A model generated the notes under the pieces. It had not been told where the DNA came from and did not search any database. It saw nothing but the letters and a program-made list of their open reading frames with translations. Made by a program: the position numbers and the translations under genes. Below, piece by piece: positions 18,601-26,020 of a stretch of DNA of 39,897 nt. How positions within the stretch are numbered: position 1 is the first letter of the stretch; each line of letters opens with the position of its first letter. The stretch covers positions 1 through 39,897 of the forward strand of contig JAEYQV010000021.1 of the NCBI GenBank assembly GCA_023409835.1. Direction: 5' to 3'. The DNA comes from Bacillota bacterium. Its GTDB lineage: Bacteria > Bacillota > Clostridia > Lachnospirales > Lachnospiraceae.

Positions 18601-18775
18601 CAGCGCTATAGGTGCAGCAAAGGTTACTTATAAATCAGGAAATAAGAAGATTGCAACTGTCGATGCTTCAGGTATTATCACCGCTAAGAAGGCCGGAAAA
18701 GTTGATATTAAGGTCACAGTTACTCTCTATAGCGGAAAGACAAAGACATTTAAGATTTCTGTTACTGTGAAATAG
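12620..18775 (+). CDS. Giant secreted protein with four beta-helix modules
   Basis: 2051 residues. The signal peptide spans residues 1-29 (hydrophobic GLGVLMCICMLLGMLP, probable cleavage after AYA). Four modules follow, each opening with a DUF1565-type motif: IYVGGPNAAEGNEGTFDKPY (about residue 45), YYVNEKGDDNSSG (about 523), YYVDADYTGDGIG (about 850) and YYVDAGENGSDSN (about 1163). Each continues as short repeats of the kind GGIYNN...GGxIxxNx, typical of a right-handed parallel beta-helix. Modules 1 and 4 close with a related segment (xNYGIN). After residue 1550 come an Ig-like repeat (YTGSEIRPGV ... GNYGGT), a repeat domain at about 1630-1705, a Pro/Ser linker (about 1708-1735), an unrecognised domain, and a Big_2-type domain (about 1950-2051). 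There is no LPxTG, SLH or membrane anchor. It could bind or cleave polysaccharide, or act as an adhesin. Confidence 0.85.
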   Translation: MLRLRRMKGLGVLMCICMLLGMLPNNAYADDGSGYTGAGGVAEEIYVGGPNAAEGNEGTFDKPYATLMEAADAIYNNTAGSYNIMMLGDTTEASTVEFSYPYRGPFDISITVAPTVTGSAITISRGSGIGSLIEVGYNATLTIEGSPDTELVFDGRNIEANRALFYISSGILNVNAYSTIQNNNNTSGDGGGIYNNDVLNINGGVITGNSCDGRGGGIFNTRSMTMDKGTISFNYSDGGGGGIYTGGIYGGYNGGTFTISDGIISNNTCSEEGYGSGINNTYIMTMEGGTISNHSKECFVNSGTVDMNGGFISDNEGDAVILIYGQGTFNMTDGILSNNKSSEYTIEVYDGKYNLSGGYIINNEAEHIADVSDSFIMTGGTISGNKADTVFNIANSYNDYNIGLSMSSGEITNNSGRTEDSGIIIIKTEGPITLSDNALISGVEGEVDIFLDNYDYEPYINVSGSLNNIEELTIDLSIRKEGEKILAGSPLTESIVSKFKIVDNNYGINNSGYTEYLGGMNVYYVNEKGDDNSSGTTSEEPLRTIQGALDKIGTAPGTIILTSNIEVEEPIFILDSDITIKTDGADKTIDNRITDEDWDGYLIGVFDGKLTLGDTEETTGKLIIRNNREYEHLIVSNSGELNLNHGLSIQEEFVWDAIILNYDSVTNIDGASISTSSSSAIHNYSGTVNFLSGTIAAPEENDSFSGIINEDTLNMSGGIITGFYDRGIWNQSILNLSGGTIKDNYYSIVNSSELNMSQNPIIPIGVEESNGIFLVDTGKGLGTIYLEYDLELSDDNQILVYLYEYRYGDRILDGEQNAVKNYHSNFILSDRDFIITERGVTKFNGEKPVYYVDADYTGDGIGTEDQPFNSLYDAVDIINSTLGVGIINIRSDIDLPVRGPIVIYSDITILNDSSETYTISGTSGSYNMFYIAEPGCLSLGSMEEGDYDEQKLIIGDGYGATIITNRGELKLYSGVQLSGSESGFDTGGIDNNGTFYMYSGVIANCQGRYYGGVNNEGTFIMEGGKITDCFGEIAGAVNNRPDYSEGTFIMIGGVIENNNSDDGVAVYNEGTMHLSEDASIPMKGDKTNKLMLGEFSSIYIDSDLSDSENIQLTTSRYTPGRQILKGNDVILSNNYSKFLLDVEDYRINQDGVLEYLGVYAEYYVDAGENGSDSNTGSKASPFATLAKAVSEIESNGGVGVIHLCSDIEIDAVLEVNGSIKLISEDMPYTISRNSEYFDTMFRVYGKLELGQSELNDQPENALLTINGNIDGGMAMGPIIDNEGYLILNNGIVLEKNHSNNSTAGGIKNSGSILMKGGVIQNNKTNDSGAGIYNRYSGHIDILGGSIRYNETAIDDYNIGGGIYNSGGTLDISGGSIHNNKSLTGGGISNVYGVLNISGGSIHNNIATFGAGLYLYNYDTTMSGGEVYGNTGYDDDESTFGSGVYIDGAGTFTVHSNASISGDNEVALIDWYDPYEDITTKSYITVGGSLSEAIPAIVVSKGKYNYESGTTEYYYPIGDQMIKPAKGYTLTAQDISKFKMANSNYGINSMGKLSTGLRDDWFTLTNTEDTNYTGSEIRPGVVGMKGSTPLIEGIDYKVSYKNNINPGTASVYITGMGNYGGTVIKTFVISGRTYIITAKAGDNGTIVPSGEVLVNANGSQEFTIVPATGYEIASVMVNGVNMGARSSYNFTNVTDNQTITVTFRRITSPTPPPSSGEGSSAPSPTPVPSTGSIIELEAKVSDSTRWVTTSINTEELMDKILNNEITDVNINITQSGTDVDGSIMIDPALLNVIKDTETDIKFSVKDEDGRERYSWSFSGSEMAAMDKEISGLDISISIQKAADNKDLSELLELETPSEEKNQNSLVISFGHEGDLPAQASVRMYVGDMGYKEGDKLYLYYYNPETGKLDTLPYSSEYVVDSEGYITVNIIHCSEYVLVPNKASADVITSLRNQISVTPNKVTLTLGSKNNSKATIEVDLPKTLELVKDLKDKTSSSAIGAAKVTYKSGNKKIATVDASGIITAKKAGKVDIKVTVTLYSGKTKTFKISVTVK

Positions 18776-18833
18776 GGGGTAACCTTACCTAAAAACGTGG
18801 CAAGGCTTAGGAGCCTTATAATATAAACATAAT

Positions 18834-18878
18834 AAAAATAGGCACTTCACCATAAAACGGTGTAATGCCTATTTTTAT
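18834..18878. terminator. Bidirectional intrinsic terminator
   Basis: AAAAATAGGCACTTCACC pairs with GGTGTAATGCCTATTTTTA around ATAAAAC, with A- and T-runs on both sides. It serves the large secreted-protein gene and the convergent anti-sigma gene, whose stop lies at its right edge. A smaller hairpin (AAGGCT/AGCCTT) lies at 18802-18817. Confidence 0.85.
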
Positions 18879-19723
18879 TACTGCAGCAACGTATTCAGAA
18901 AATCGTCAATATTGATTCCTTTGGTAAGGCAATAGGAATAGTCATAGCCACCGGTAGAGAAATCAACAAAGGTATTATATTTAATGAATCTTTGGTAGGC
19001 CTCTTCTGAACCCAATTCCGCATAGGTGTTTGTTCTATAGAATTCTTCCGCTGACATTTTCATAATGGGAAGAAATGCGGCTTCCAGTTCCTCTTGATAC
19101 TTCTCGTAGGTCAGGTCTGTCTCTTGATGAACAATCAGAAATTCAATATCCTTCACTACCTTTGTTTCTACATAATCAATACCTATCTGATAGGCAGAGG
19201 TATCCGAGATACCGCCATCGATAAATGCATCGATTTGATCTGTTCCATTGCTTATCGTAAAAGAGATGCTGGGTTTTAAGCTTGGTGCTGAGCCTGCTTT
19301 TGAGTAATCACTGTCTGTGAGAGTCCAATCCTTCGTAAGCTTCTGCGGAACTAGTACATCCGTCAGATTATTTTCACTCAGAAATTGATATAAGTCTTTA
19401 TCAACCTGGTCAGGGGGAGTGACAACGGTTAAGTCTTTGGATGCATTCCTTCTCTCGGCACTGTTAATTTCAACGGCCTTTGTGTGATCGGATTGAATAA
19501 AGTGATAGAACCTTGAAACTAGGTTATAGCCGTAAGCATAGGTAGCAACGGTATTTAAACCTGTGAATATTATGACGCAGCAGGCGGCAGCAAGGAGCGC
19601 TCTAGCCCCTTTACTGACATTCCTTTTTCGATTCATATTGTTGCAATTCTTTATAATTCTTTCCTTCATTTCACTATTCATTTCGATGGTTTGAAATGCA
19701 TTTTTATAATTCTCTTCACGCAT
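18878..19723 (-). CDS. Probable anti-sigma factor, single-pass membrane protein
   Basis: 281 residues. A short basic cytoplasmic N-terminus (REENYKNAFQTIEMNSEMKE) is followed by one membrane helix (about residues 40-62, LLAAACCVIIFTGLNTVATYAYG) and a 215-residue outer domain with no motif I recognise. The position 16 bp after an ECF sigma factor gene, on the same strand, plus this topology, is the classic anti-sigma arrangement. I set the start at the ATG preceded by AGGAAAGG; the longer frame begins two codons earlier with TTG. No zinc-binding HxxxCxxC motif is present, so it is not a ZAS-type anti-sigma. The outer domain presumably senses an envelope signal. Confidence 0.7.
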   Translation of the reverse strand: MREENYKNAFQTIEMNSEMKERIIKNCNNMNRKRNVSKGARALLAAACCVIIFTGLNTVATYAYGYNLVSRFYHFIQSDHTKAVEINSAERRNASKDLTVVTPPDQVDKDLYQFLSENNLTDVLVPQKLTKDWTLTDSDYSKAGSAPSLKPSISFTISNGTDQIDAFIDGGISDTSAYQIGIDYVETKVVKDIEFLIVHQETDLTYEKYQEELEAAFLPIMKMSAEEFYRTNTYAELGSEEAYQRFIKYNTFVDFSTGGYDYSYCLTKGINIDDFLNTLLQ

Positions 19724-19739
19724 ACACAACTACCTTTCC

Positions 19740-20276
19740 TTAATTTATTATAGAATGAATATGGCTTAACGATCCGTTCGGAAGTGGAACAAAAGCTTCC
19801 GGTTCAATTATTAATTTTAGCTTCTGCCTTGCATACTGAAGGCGCTTACGTGCCGTTTCCGGACTTATCTGTAGGATGGCGGCAATTTCCTCTGTCTTGT
19901 AGCCCTCCATATAATGGAGATGAATGACGGTCTTGTATTTATCCGGTAGTAACAGGATGCTTTCTATCAATTCTCTATCGCTCTCGGGAGATAAGTAATT
20001 ATCTACATCCTCAATGTTAATGTGGTTATGACGTAAACGATAACGTTTCATATCCTTGCAAATGTTGGATGCAGTGCGTATTAACCAAGCTTTCTCATGC
20101 TCAAAGTCAGAAACACCAATCGCTTTTGTCATAAAGCGAAGAAACGTCTCTTGAACAGCATCCTCTGCATCTTGATCATTACCCAGAATTACAAGGCAAA
20201 TTCGAAAAATCATCGTACCATGATTGTTTACGATTCGAATCACATCCTCAGCCGGCCGTACTGAACTATGCATCAT
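19740..20276 (-). CDS. ECF RNA polymerase sigma factor
   Basis: 178 residues. Region 2 shows the usual core GNDQDAEDAVQETFLRF, and region 4 the helix-turn-helix EEIAAILQISPETARKRLQ followed by YARQKLK. It directs RNA polymerase to promoters of a stress or envelope regulon. I placed the start at the first of two adjacent Met codons (MMHSSVRPAED), 8 nt after AAAGGAG; the open frame continues nine codons upstream to a GTG without a ribosome binding site. It forms an operon with the following anti-sigma gene. In the 411-bp upstream gap (20277-20687) I did not find a confident promoter of the ECF type; there is a small hairpin (GAAGCCT-CAC-AGGCTTC) at 20431-20447. Confidence 0.93.
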   Translation of the reverse strand: MMHSSVRPAEDVIRIVNNHGTMIFRICLVILGNDQDAEDAVQETFLRFMTKAIGVSDFEHEKAWLIRTASNICKDMKRYRLRHNHINIEDVDNYLSPESDRELIESILLLPDKYKTVIHLHYMEGYKTEEIAAILQISPETARKRLQYARQKLKLIIEPEAFVPLPNGSLSHIHSIIN

Positions 20277-20616
20277 CTTATCAACTCCTTTCACTAATAA
20301 CACGAATAAACGATTGATATTGTGATATTTTCATTAAAATAATTGTAAGCTTTCGTATATTTTTAAAGCTGATACTAGCCTGATGAAGGATTGATGAAAC
20401 TATATTTACAAATAAGAGGTAAGCCGGTTCGAAGCCTCACAGGCTTCCATATCCTGATAGGATTAATTGTATTATAGCCTTTCATGCAACGGATGTATAT
20501 ATCTGGCAACCGGACCTTTTAGTTAAATAATCCTTGGCTATGGAAGGTAATTTGTTAAAAATGAGCCGGGGAAAAGCCTTGCGATTAAAATGCGGTTAAA
20601 ATGTTTAATCATAGAA

Positions 20617-20674
20617 TTGACATTTTGGTCTATATGGTATAGACTGAATTTATTAGGTCTATAAAATATAGACC
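20617..20674 (+). promoter_or_regulatory. Promoter with two BlaI-type operators
   Basis: TTGACA at 20617-20622 and TAGACT at 20640-20645 are spaced by 17 bp. Two 19-bp dyads overlap or follow the promoter: GGTCTATATGGTATAGACT (20627-20645) and GGTCTATAAAATATAGACC (20656-20674), with starts 29 bp apart. The second ends just before AAGGAGG of the repressor gene. This spacing and symmetry fit autorepression by the adjacent BlaI/MecI-type winged-helix protein. Confidence 0.85.
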
Positions 20675-20687
20675 AAGGAGGGCGACA

Positions 20688-21050
20688 ATGAGTAGCTATA
20701 AATTAACGGAAAGTGAAGAAAGGTTTTCGGAATTAATCTGGCAGAAGGAACCGATTGCCTCGGGAGAGCTTGTGAAGCTGTGTGAAAGAGAAATGAATTG
20801 GAAGAAGTCCACAACCTATACCGTACTAAAGAAGTTATGTGATAATGGAGTATTTCAAAATGAAAATACGGTTGTTTCATCTCTTATTACAAAGGATGAT
20901 TATTACGCAAAGCAAAGTGTTCGCTTTATAGAGGATACCTTCGGAGGCTCACTGCCAAGATTTCTTACAGCCTTTATTGGAGCAAAAAAAATAAACAAAC
21001 AGCAGGCAGAAGAGCTGAAGAAGCTAATTGATGAGCATGAGTCTAATTAA
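20688..21050 (+). CDS. BlaI/MecI/CopY-family transcriptional repressor
   Basis: 120 residues, the family's normal length. The N-terminal winged helix covers about residues 5-75 (KLTESEERFSELIWQKEPI, WKKSTTYTVLKKLCDNGVF), and the C-terminal part is a dimerisation helix pair. Family members dimerise on TATAGAC-like dyads and are inactivated by proteolysis triggered by a BlaR1-type sensor. Two matching dyads sit over its own promoter, and an M56 sensor gene follows 27 bp downstream. The residue pair at which BlaI is normally cleaved cannot be located with confidence. AAGGAGGG precedes the ATG. Confidence 0.92.
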   Translation: MSSYKLTESEERFSELIWQKEPIASGELVKLCEREMNWKKSTTYTVLKKLCDNGVFQNENTVVSSLITKDDYYAKQSVRFIEDTFGGSLPRFLTAFIGAKKINKQQAEELKKLIDEHESN

Positions 21051-21077
21051 ATAATTAGCTGCCAGAGGAGGCACAGA

Positions 21078-23348
21078 ATGATTGATTTATTTATTGGGAT
21101 ATTAAATATGAGCCTGAAAGCAAGCTATGTCATACTTTTTGTAATATTAGTCAGACTGCTTCTGAAAAAAGCACCGAAATTTATCTCCTATCTTTTATGG
21201 AGTGTGGTTGCTTTTCGACTGCTCATACCCTTTTCCTTTGAAAGTTTCCTTAGTATCCTACCTAAGAGTATGAATACGAATCCGATTCCCCTTGATATTG
21301 TCTATCAAAAAGCTCCACAGATAAACAGCGGGTTAAAACCGGTAGATATATTCGTTAACACCTCCCTTCCTGCTCCGGAGGCAGGAGCCAGTGTAAATCC
21401 GATGCAGATTATTATGTTAATTGGCTCCTATCTCTGGATTCTCGGAATAGCAGCGTTACTTATTTATAGTATCGTATCTGTGATACGTCTTAAGAGGCAG
21501 CTGAAGGAAGCACAATTGGTAGATGATAATATATTTGAGGCAAATAATCTAAAGACACCCTTCGTGCTGGGTATAGTAAAGCCAAAGATCTATTTACCTA
21601 CCGGACTGAAAGCGGAGGAACGGGCCTATATTATATTGCATGAACAGACTCATATTCGCCGAACAGACCATGTGATTAAATTACTAGCCTTCCTCGTATT
21701 ATCGATTCATTGGTTCAATCCCCTGGTATGGATTGCCTTCGTACTGATGAGTAAGGATATGGAGCTTTCCTGTGATGAGCATGTATTGAAGGAAATGGAA
21801 GAGGATGTGAAAAAGCCCTATGCCAGCTCTCTATTGTCCCTGGCAATGGGAGGACATAGGATTAACGGCAGTCCCCTTGCCTTTGGCGAGGGAAATGTAA
21901 AGGCGCGAATAAAAAACGTATTAAATTATAAAAGACCTTCCTTTTGGATGATTAGTATTTCGATTATCCTTGCAGCTGTTGTTGTAGTTGGATTAGCTAC
22001 GAATCCGAAGCAGAAGGCTTCCCTTTCAAGAGAAGCTGTTGCAGAGGGTAATTCCATAAAGCAGGAAGATATGGATAAGAACATTCCCCTTAACCAAGAT
22101 AATTCTGCGGAGGGAAAGCCCGTAAAGCAAGAGGGTAATACATTAGAGAAGACATCGGCTGTAACGGAGGAGGCCTATTATACCAAAGTCAGGATAAAGA
22201 GTGTATCTGATCAGGTGGGCTTTAAAACCACAAAGGAGTTCGAGACAACAAACAATATAATAGTAGCATATATTGATTCCATCCTAAGAGGTGGTGAGAG
22301 GGTATCGCCGGTAGAGGATTTGAATAATAATTATACTAATCAATATGCGATTATATTATCGAATGACCTTAGTGAATCAAGCTGCAAGCTTTACTATGAT
22401 ACCCTATATGATAAAGCATATTTTGAAAAGTACGAGGGTCTCTATGAAATAGAGGTAGATTTTGCGCGGTATATTGATTCCTTTCTAGAGAATAGAAAGA
22501 TAGAGGTTAATATCGAGGACATAAATGCTGTGGTTTTGTTTGAAACATATGGATGGACTCTTGATTATAAGATTAATTCTATGAAACAGAAAATCAACAG
22601 CATCAAAACCTTAGCGGAATTTAATCCAAATGCATATTATTTCGCATATAATAATGAGCTTTCTAAGGACATCGGTCTGGATATGAGTGGGTACTCCAAT
22701 ACATCGGATATCACGGTTGATATTTATCGGGTCCATGAGAGTATGCCGGAGGAGTTTTATCCGATACAGAATGGTAGAGGAATTGTAGTGAAATATGAAG
22801 ATAGGATAATCGGAGCGTTTATCAGTGCGGGGCGCCACAGTGCCTTTAATGCCTGTAGTTTGAAGAGAAACAGCTTTGAAAAGGTGACGGGCCAAACGGT
22901 TAATGAATGGCTTGCAGACATGGTCCAAGGGGATGAATTTGAAGATCGGATAGCCACCTTAGAGCCGGAACAGGTCATCAAAGAATACTTCTTAGCCTTA
23001 GATAACAAGGATTATTATGCTGCACAGCACTATATCTCAAGAAAAAGTCTAATGGAGAGTCTGACCTCCAATATGGTTAACGAGGAATTATTTAATGAAG
23101 GAGTGAACCTGCCATTATCCGGTGCCGAACCGGGAGCAGTATCAAGCGTTAGCAATCTGAAATCGGCGAAGTTAATAAAAGTAGATTTATTTAGCGACTC
23201 TGATACCAATTCCAAAAGCTTCGCTGTAACAGTGGATATGCAATATAAGAAAGAAGGAGTATTCAGCAGCGGAGAGCAGTACCTAAATTGTCTCATGGTT
23301 TATGAATCTCCTCAGACAGGATGGAAAATAGAAGAGTTTGGACATTAA
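21078..23348 (+). CDS. M56 (BlaR1-like) membrane metallopeptidase sensor
   Basis: 756 residues. Four membrane helices lie in the first 230 residues, and a fifth at about 290-310 (FWMISISIILAAVVVVGLAT). The zinc peptidase motif is HEQTH at 188-192, followed by DMELSCDEHVL. The remaining 440 residues are outside the membrane. They lack a penicillin-binding sensor fold (no SxxK, SxN or KTG set seen), and instead carry an unrecognised region and, at about 630-756, a segment like DUF4829 (VIKEYFLALDNKDYYAAQHY). It is expected to cleave the neighbouring repressor when a ligand is sensed; the ligand is unlikely to be a beta-lactam. It is in an operon with the repressor gene. Confidence 0.87.
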   Translation: MIDLFIGILNMSLKASYVILFVILVRLLLKKAPKFISYLLWSVVAFRLLIPFSFESFLSILPKSMNTNPIPLDIVYQKAPQINSGLKPVDIFVNTSLPAPEAGASVNPMQIIMLIGSYLWILGIAALLIYSIVSVIRLKRQLKEAQLVDDNIFEANNLKTPFVLGIVKPKIYLPTGLKAEERAYIILHEQTHIRRTDHVIKLLAFLVLSIHWFNPLVWIAFVLMSKDMELSCDEHVLKEMEEDVKKPYASSLLSLAMGGHRINGSPLAFGEGNVKARIKNVLNYKRPSFWMISISIILAAVVVVGLATNPKQKASLSREAVAEGNSIKQEDMDKNIPLNQDNSAEGKPVKQEGNTLEKTSAVTEEAYYTKVRIKSVSDQVGFKTTKEFETTNNIIVAYIDSILRGGERVSPVEDLNNNYTNQYAIILSNDLSESSCKLYYDTLYDKAYFEKYEGLYEIEVDFARYIDSFLENRKIEVNIEDINAVVLFETYGWTLDYKINSMKQKINSIKTLAEFNPNAYYFAYNNELSKDIGLDMSGYSNTSDITVDIYRVHESMPEEFYPIQNGRGIVVKYEDRIIGAFISAGRHSAFNACSLKRNSFEKVTGQTVNEWLADMVQGDEFEDRIATLEPEQVIKEYFLALDNKDYYAAQHYISRKSLMESLTSNMVNEELFNEGVNLPLSGAEPGAVSSVSNLKSAKLIKVDLFSDSDTNSKSFAVTVDMQYKKEGVFSSGEQYLNCLMVYESPQTGWKIEEFGH

Positions 23349-23400
23349 GGGGAGAGAGATGAACATGAAAACCTAACCGAGTACTGGAAATTACACTAAT

Positions 23401-23435
23401 ACAGGCGCTACACCGTAATCTGGTGGAGCGCCTGT
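23401..23435 (+). terminator. Hairpin after the M56 gene
   Basis: ACAGGCGCTACACC (23401-23414) pairs with GGTGGAGCGCCTGT (23422-23435) around GTAATCT, followed by TTCCTTC. It lies about 50 bp after the M56 stop. The pairing is perfect except for one A-G position. Confidence 0.7.
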
Positions 23436-23540
23436 TTCCTTCATGCAGGTTATCGAACTCTGTATTTCCCTTTCATGAGTGTTATTGGAATACTAAAGTC
23501 GGAAATGGGAGTCCATTAGGATCGTTACAGAAGATGGGAG

Positions 23541-24485
23541 TTAACTCCATTCAATTCCGGAATACTTCTTAAAGCTGTCCATACTTACTTTTATGCTTTC
23601 GAATTCATCATAATTTTCACTGTAATCCTGTTCAAGGAGGATATACTCGGCTTTTGTATACTTGTTAGCAGCGTCGATAATATTTTGAATCGGCATAATT
23701 CCGGTACCGACTTCTGTGTATGTTTCCGGAATATCAGCTGCAAAGAACTCCTTCTCTTTAATGGATCTGTGAGGATACTTTGCGGTTTTCATATCAGGGC
23801 CCAGGGTGTACCAAATATTAACAGGTACCTTTGTTACTTTGGAGTAGTCCTTCTGATGCAGCATAACTATTCTGTCGCCATAACGTTTCATTATCTCGAT
23901 GGGATCTTCTCCTCCTCGCATAGCCCAGAAAGAATCCAGCTCGAACAATAAGTCGGTGTTTTCATACAAATATTCAAAGATTAGTTTATTGTCAACGGAT
24001 GCAAATTCCTGATAATGATTATGGTACATAAATTTGGTGCCATATTTTTTAGATAGCTCGGATAGGTGGTTGAGGTATTCGCACTTTCTTAATATACCGT
24101 CACGATTATTGGGGTAAAATTCTACAGGACAAATCAACTTATCATTTCCAGCTTTCAGATGGGCCTCAGAACAACGGGCAATATCATCGTCCTTAAGAGG
24201 AACAAGCTTTGGCACATCCTTGAATACAAGTAAGCTTTTTGATGCATCTTCATACATATCTACTCTACCGATATGACAGCTGATGAGTTTCATGCCGAAT
24301 TCATCAAGCTTCGCCTTTGCATCTTCCGGGCTGAGCTGAAAGCCTAACAAAGGATCCTGATCCAGCGCATAATTTGCTGCTTCTACATACTTATACCCCA
24401 GCTTGCCAACCTTATCAATCGTTGCTAAGGGATCGGTATTCATTTTGTTCCTTACAGAGTATAAAGCCAAGCCAACCTTTAACAT
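23541..24485 (-). CDS. Sugar phosphate isomerase/epimerase family protein, copy 1
   Basis: 314 residues of the xylose-isomerase-like TIM barrel (AP endonuclease 2) superfamily. It begins MLKVGLALYSVRNKM. Metal-binding and active-site segments visible in order are YKYVEAAN, MYHNHYQEF, LFELDSFW, MLHQKDY and LLEQDYSENYDEF. It is a close paralogue of the 284-residue protein at 28540, sharing YSVRN, YHNH, HQKD and the ending ESIK-S-DSF. The longer open frame adds 18 residues, but GGAGGAG sits just before this ATG. It is divergent from a LacI gene that probably controls it. The substrate is unknown; relatives include inosose isomerases and 3-keto-sugar epimerases or lyases. Confidence 0.85.
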   Translation of the reverse strand: MLKVGLALYSVRNKMNTDPLATIDKVGKLGYKYVEAANYALDQDPLLGFQLSPEDAKAKLDEFGMKLISCHIGRVDMYEDASKSLLVFKDVPKLVPLKDDDIARCSEAHLKAGNDKLICPVEFYPNNRDGILRKCEYLNHLSELSKKYGTKFMYHNHYQEFASVDNKLIFEYLYENTDLLFELDSFWAMRGGEDPIEIMKRYGDRIVMLHQKDYSKVTKVPVNIWYTLGPDMKTAKYPHRSIKEKEFFAADIPETYTEVGTGIMPIQNIIDAANKYTKAEYILLEQDYSENYDEFESIKVSMDSFKKYSGIEWS

Positions 24486-24583
24486 AATAGTCTCCTCCTG
24501 ATCGTTATTATTTGTGTCATGTTTATTGAATAGAAGCAATGTAACAAGACTGAAAAAAATTAATCAATTTCATTTATAGTTTC

Positions 24584-24802
24584 ATGATATAACATGTTTG
24601 CATGACTGTAAATACACAGAACATACAAATAAATCACATATTATTGTGCATAATACACAACTTATATAGAAAAATGATATGGAATTGTTTGAAAACAGGT
24701 GTAATATGAATGAAAATAGTGAAACTGCATGTTTGTTAAAATAAAGTAAAGTTATATTTTGTATGAAAACATCTTGAAAATAGTGCAATAACATTCTATA
24801 AT
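24584..24802. promoter_or_regulatory. Divergent promoter region with dyad (isomerase 1 / LacI 1)
   Basis: In the 347-bp gap 24486-24832, minus-strand TTTACA (plus-strand 24607-24612) and TATCAT (24584-24589), with 17-bp spacing, could drive the isomerase. Plus-strand TTGAAA (24774-24779) and TATAAT (24797-24802), also 17 bp apart, fit the LacI gene. An imperfect dyad TTGTGCATAATACACAA lies at 24644-24660, upstream of both promoters, and is a candidate operator. Confidence 0.6.
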
Positions 24803-24832
24803 AGGATAAAATAGATTGCAAAGGAGGTACTT

Positions 24833-25834
24833 ATGGTAACACTTAGCGATGTTGCAAAAGAAGCCAATGTATCCGTGGCTACGGTATCGAGGGCAATTAA
24901 TAATAGTCTTCTGGTAACGGAGGAAAAAGTAGAACGTATCAATGCAGCAATAAAGAAGCTAGGATATGAGCCTCCTATGAGGCAAAAACATAATAGTACG
25001 ACATCAAATAAGGTAATAATTGTGGTTACTGCCATGCTACAGCCCAATTTATTAGATAGTATTCGGGACACTGCTTATGAACTGGGATATGAGATTGCGA
25101 TAAGTTATACAGGAGAGTGTAAGGAGGGATATGAACGGGCGATGAGCCTCTTAAGGATTTTATCTCCCAATACCTTTAGCGGAATTATTGCCATTAATAA
25201 TCTGTTCCGAGATAAACAGGTCTGGAATGAATTCAACCATTATCCGGTTGTCCAGATTGGTGAATATGTGGATATTTCACCGTGCTATGTAATACTTACG
25301 GATGATACAATGGGAGCTGCAGAAATGACGCAGTATTTAATTAATAAAGGATATAATCGAATTGCCTTTGTCACGAACAAACGATTTATTGAAAAGGACA
25401 ATTTTCGATTTGCAAGACAAAGAGAAGATGGGTTTCGTAAGACATTAAACGAAAATAATATTGAATTTGATGAAACGTTAAAGATATATGTGGATTATAC
25501 CCAGGAGGGAGGCCGTGAAGCTGCCCAAAAAATAATAGCAATGAAAAACAGACCGGATGCAGTATTCTGCATCGGTGATATTATCGCAGCAAGCTGTATC
25601 AATGAATTGAATCGGGCTGGAATAAAGGTGCCGGAGGAAATTGCGGTTGTGGGTTATGATAATTTAGAGATTTCTGAGTACTGTACTCCGCAACTCACCA
25701 CCGTGGCCCAATCCTTTGATGATATAGGAGCGGAGGCAGTGCGTACGCTGGACATGATTATTAATGGTAACTTAAATACCGGTCGAAAAATTTATGTCGA
25801 ACATAGGATACTGGAAAGAGAGAGTACGCTTTGA
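24833..25834 (+). CDS. LacI-family transcriptional regulator 1
   Basis: 333 residues. The N-terminal helix-turn-helix and hinge are classic (MVTLSDVAKEANVSVATVSR, then AINNSLLVTEEK), followed by a type I periplasmic-binding-like effector domain (about residues 62-333) with the usual GYDNLEISEYCTPQLTTV end motif. It is closely related to the second LacI protein at 33323, including the unusual INNS-LV segment, so the two may recognise similar DNA and ligands. It probably represses the divergent isomerase 1 gene and perhaps the whole island until a sugar-like inducer binds. AAAGGAGG precedes the ATG. Confidence 0.93.
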   Translation: MVTLSDVAKEANVSVATVSRAINNSLLVTEEKVERINAAIKKLGYEPPMRQKHNSTTSNKVIIVVTAMLQPNLLDSIRDTAYELGYEIAISYTGECKEGYERAMSLLRILSPNTFSGIIAINNLFRDKQVWNEFNHYPVVQIGEYVDISPCYVILTDDTMGAAEMTQYLINKGYNRIAFVTNKRFIEKDNFRFARQREDGFRKTLNENNIEFDETLKIYVDYTQEGGREAAQKIIAMKNRPDAVFCIGDIIAASCINELNRAGIKVPEEIAVVGYDNLEISEYCTPQLTTVAQSFDDIGAEAVRTLDMIINGNLNTGRKIYVEHRILERESTL

Positions 25835-25946
25835 TTAAAAGTGGAATACTGGGATAGTATGGTAACAACGCTCTCTATTAGAGTTTAATCGGCTGATATG
25901 TAGAAGCTGATTGAAGTGTGAAGATAATATTGATAAACAGAATTAA

Positions 25947-25998
25947 AAGAAGAACCCCATCATGTACTTCCTACGGAATTCATGATGGGGTTCTTCTT
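25947..25998. terminator. Bidirectional terminator, 18-bp perfect stem
   Basis: AAGAAGAACCCCATCATG (25947-25964) pairs perfectly with 25981-25998 across a 16-nt loop. A-rich and T-rich edges suit termination of both the LacI 1 gene and the convergent isomerase 3 gene. Confidence 0.85.
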
Positions 25999-26020
25999 GA
26001 GTGAATAGGTTTTCTGTAAA

